In this document: in pieces, positions 24,403 through 24,835 of the stretch
How the letters are laid out: every line of letters begins with the position of its first letter
Position numbering within the stretch: the stretch's first letter is position 1
From: an uncultured Collinsella sp.
GTDB taxonomy: Bacteria > Actinomycetota > Coriobacteriia > Coriobacteriales > Coriobacteriaceae
DNA: 24,835 bases
Direction: 5' to 3'
Assembly (NCBI GenBank): GCA_902478985.1
Contig: CABSNH010000009.1
Span: forward strand, 1 to 24,835
Program-made: the position numbers and the translations under genes
Notes under the pieces: model-generated
What the model was told of the DNA's origin: nothing
What the model saw: the letters and a program-made list of their open reading frames with translations, nothing else
Databases searched by the model: none

Positions 24403-24835
24403 GACCTCTCGCCTCCAAACAAATCGGAGCGCGTTTCGAGATAGGCATCCAGGGCCTTGAGGGCGCGATCCGCATAGGCCTGGTAACGATCGCGCTTGCT
24501 GCGACGCTTACCGTCCTCGAGCGGCGGAACAAGGCCAAAGTTGACGTGCATGGGTTGATAGCCCACCGTAGCCGGATCGGTCGCATAGCCCACGAGTGCG
24601 CCTAGGGCGCCCACGCGCGGCAGCTCAACAGGCTCCGCCTCGATTGCCCCGGCATAGGTGTTGAGCGCGGCGAGCAGACCCGTCGCCACGGCCTCCATAT
24701 ACCCCTCGGTACCGGTAATCTGGCCGGCAAGACGCACGCTCGTGCCGGGCACGGCAAAGGTGCCATCGAGCACGTGCGGCGCATCGACAAAGGTGTTGCG
24801 GTGCATGACGCCGTAGCGGAAGAACTCGGCGTTCT
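24399..24835 (-). CDS. trmFO: tRNA (uracil-54-C5)-methyltransferase TrmFO, 5' part outside the window
   Basis: TrmFO is the folate- and FAD-dependent enzyme that makes ribothymidine at U54 of tRNA. Only the C-terminal 144 residues are seen. They include NAEFFRYGVMHRNTFVDAPH, with the conserved RYGVMHRNT, then GQITGTEGYMEAVATGLLA and the C-terminal region with MHVNFGLVPPL and KRDRYQAYADRAL. The frame runs out of the window at 24835; the apparent ATG at 24806 is internal. It overlaps or abuts the recombinase gene that follows. Confidence 0.94.
   Translation of the reverse strand, partial: NAEFFRYGVMHRNTFVDAPHVLDGTFAVPGTSVRLAGQITGTEGYMEAVATGLLAALNTYAGAIEAEPVELPRVGALGALVGYATDPATVGYQPMHVNFGLVPPLEDGKRRSKRDRYQAYADRALKALDAYLETRSDLFGGERS

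Overview
The window looks like one end of a draft-genome contig from an obligately or facultatively anaerobic, high-GC member of the Actinomycetota, most likely class Coriobacteriia and Collinsella-like (inference). The basis is an actinobacterial-type integration host factor (mIHF) next to gmk-rpoZ, a class 1B dihydroorotate dehydrogenase with PyrK, PyrR, a fermentative bifunctional AdhE and the MEP isoprenoid pathway, all with strongly G/C-ending codons. Bases 1-49 are not biological: they are an Illumina Nextera adapter with its i5 index, so the left edge is a true contig end and thiI is cut there.

Region 1 (50-7660, minus strand) is a pyrimidine biosynthesis operon, pyrR-pyrB-pyrC-pyrK-pyrD-pyrF, followed after a 240-base gap by mihF-gmk-rpoZ-thiI. 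The pyr genes mostly overlap or abut. The leader before pyrR folds into a terminator and a mutually exclusive antiterminator, the layout expected for PyrR attenuation. A second strong hairpin lies between pyrC and pyrK, and an unusual palindromic element lies between pyrF and mihF.

Region 2 (7661-9496) is mostly accessory. It holds rpmB with its own promoter and terminator, then a single REP-associated tyrosine transposase (RAYT) gene flanked on both sides by inverted copies of a 29-base repeat. Region 3 (9497-13075, plus strand) is adhE, highly codon-biased and preceded by a 12-bp-arm palindrome, followed by a small kinase-fold phosphotransferase gene and a strong terminator.

Region 4 (13097-24835, minus strand) is a conserved housekeeping block read right to left. 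It runs trmFO (cut by the window), a XerC-type recombinase without a normal start codon for its full length, rpsB-tsf, then pyrH-frr-uppS-cdsA-dxr-rseP-ispG-proS. It combines translation (S2, EF-Ts, ribosome recycling, ProRS), UMP phosphorylation, isoprenoid precursors (Dxr, IspG) and their use (UppS), phospholipid synthesis (CdsA) and a site-2 protease carrying an inserted helical domain. Promoters with the extended -10 form TGCTATCAT precede adhE, pyrH and rpsB. Two clear terminators bound the rpsB-tsf and pyrH-proS units.

I did not find a new defence or biosynthetic system. The most interesting signals are regulatory RNA structures, the RAYT/REP locus, the inserted domain in the site-2 protease, and the start of the recombinase gene.
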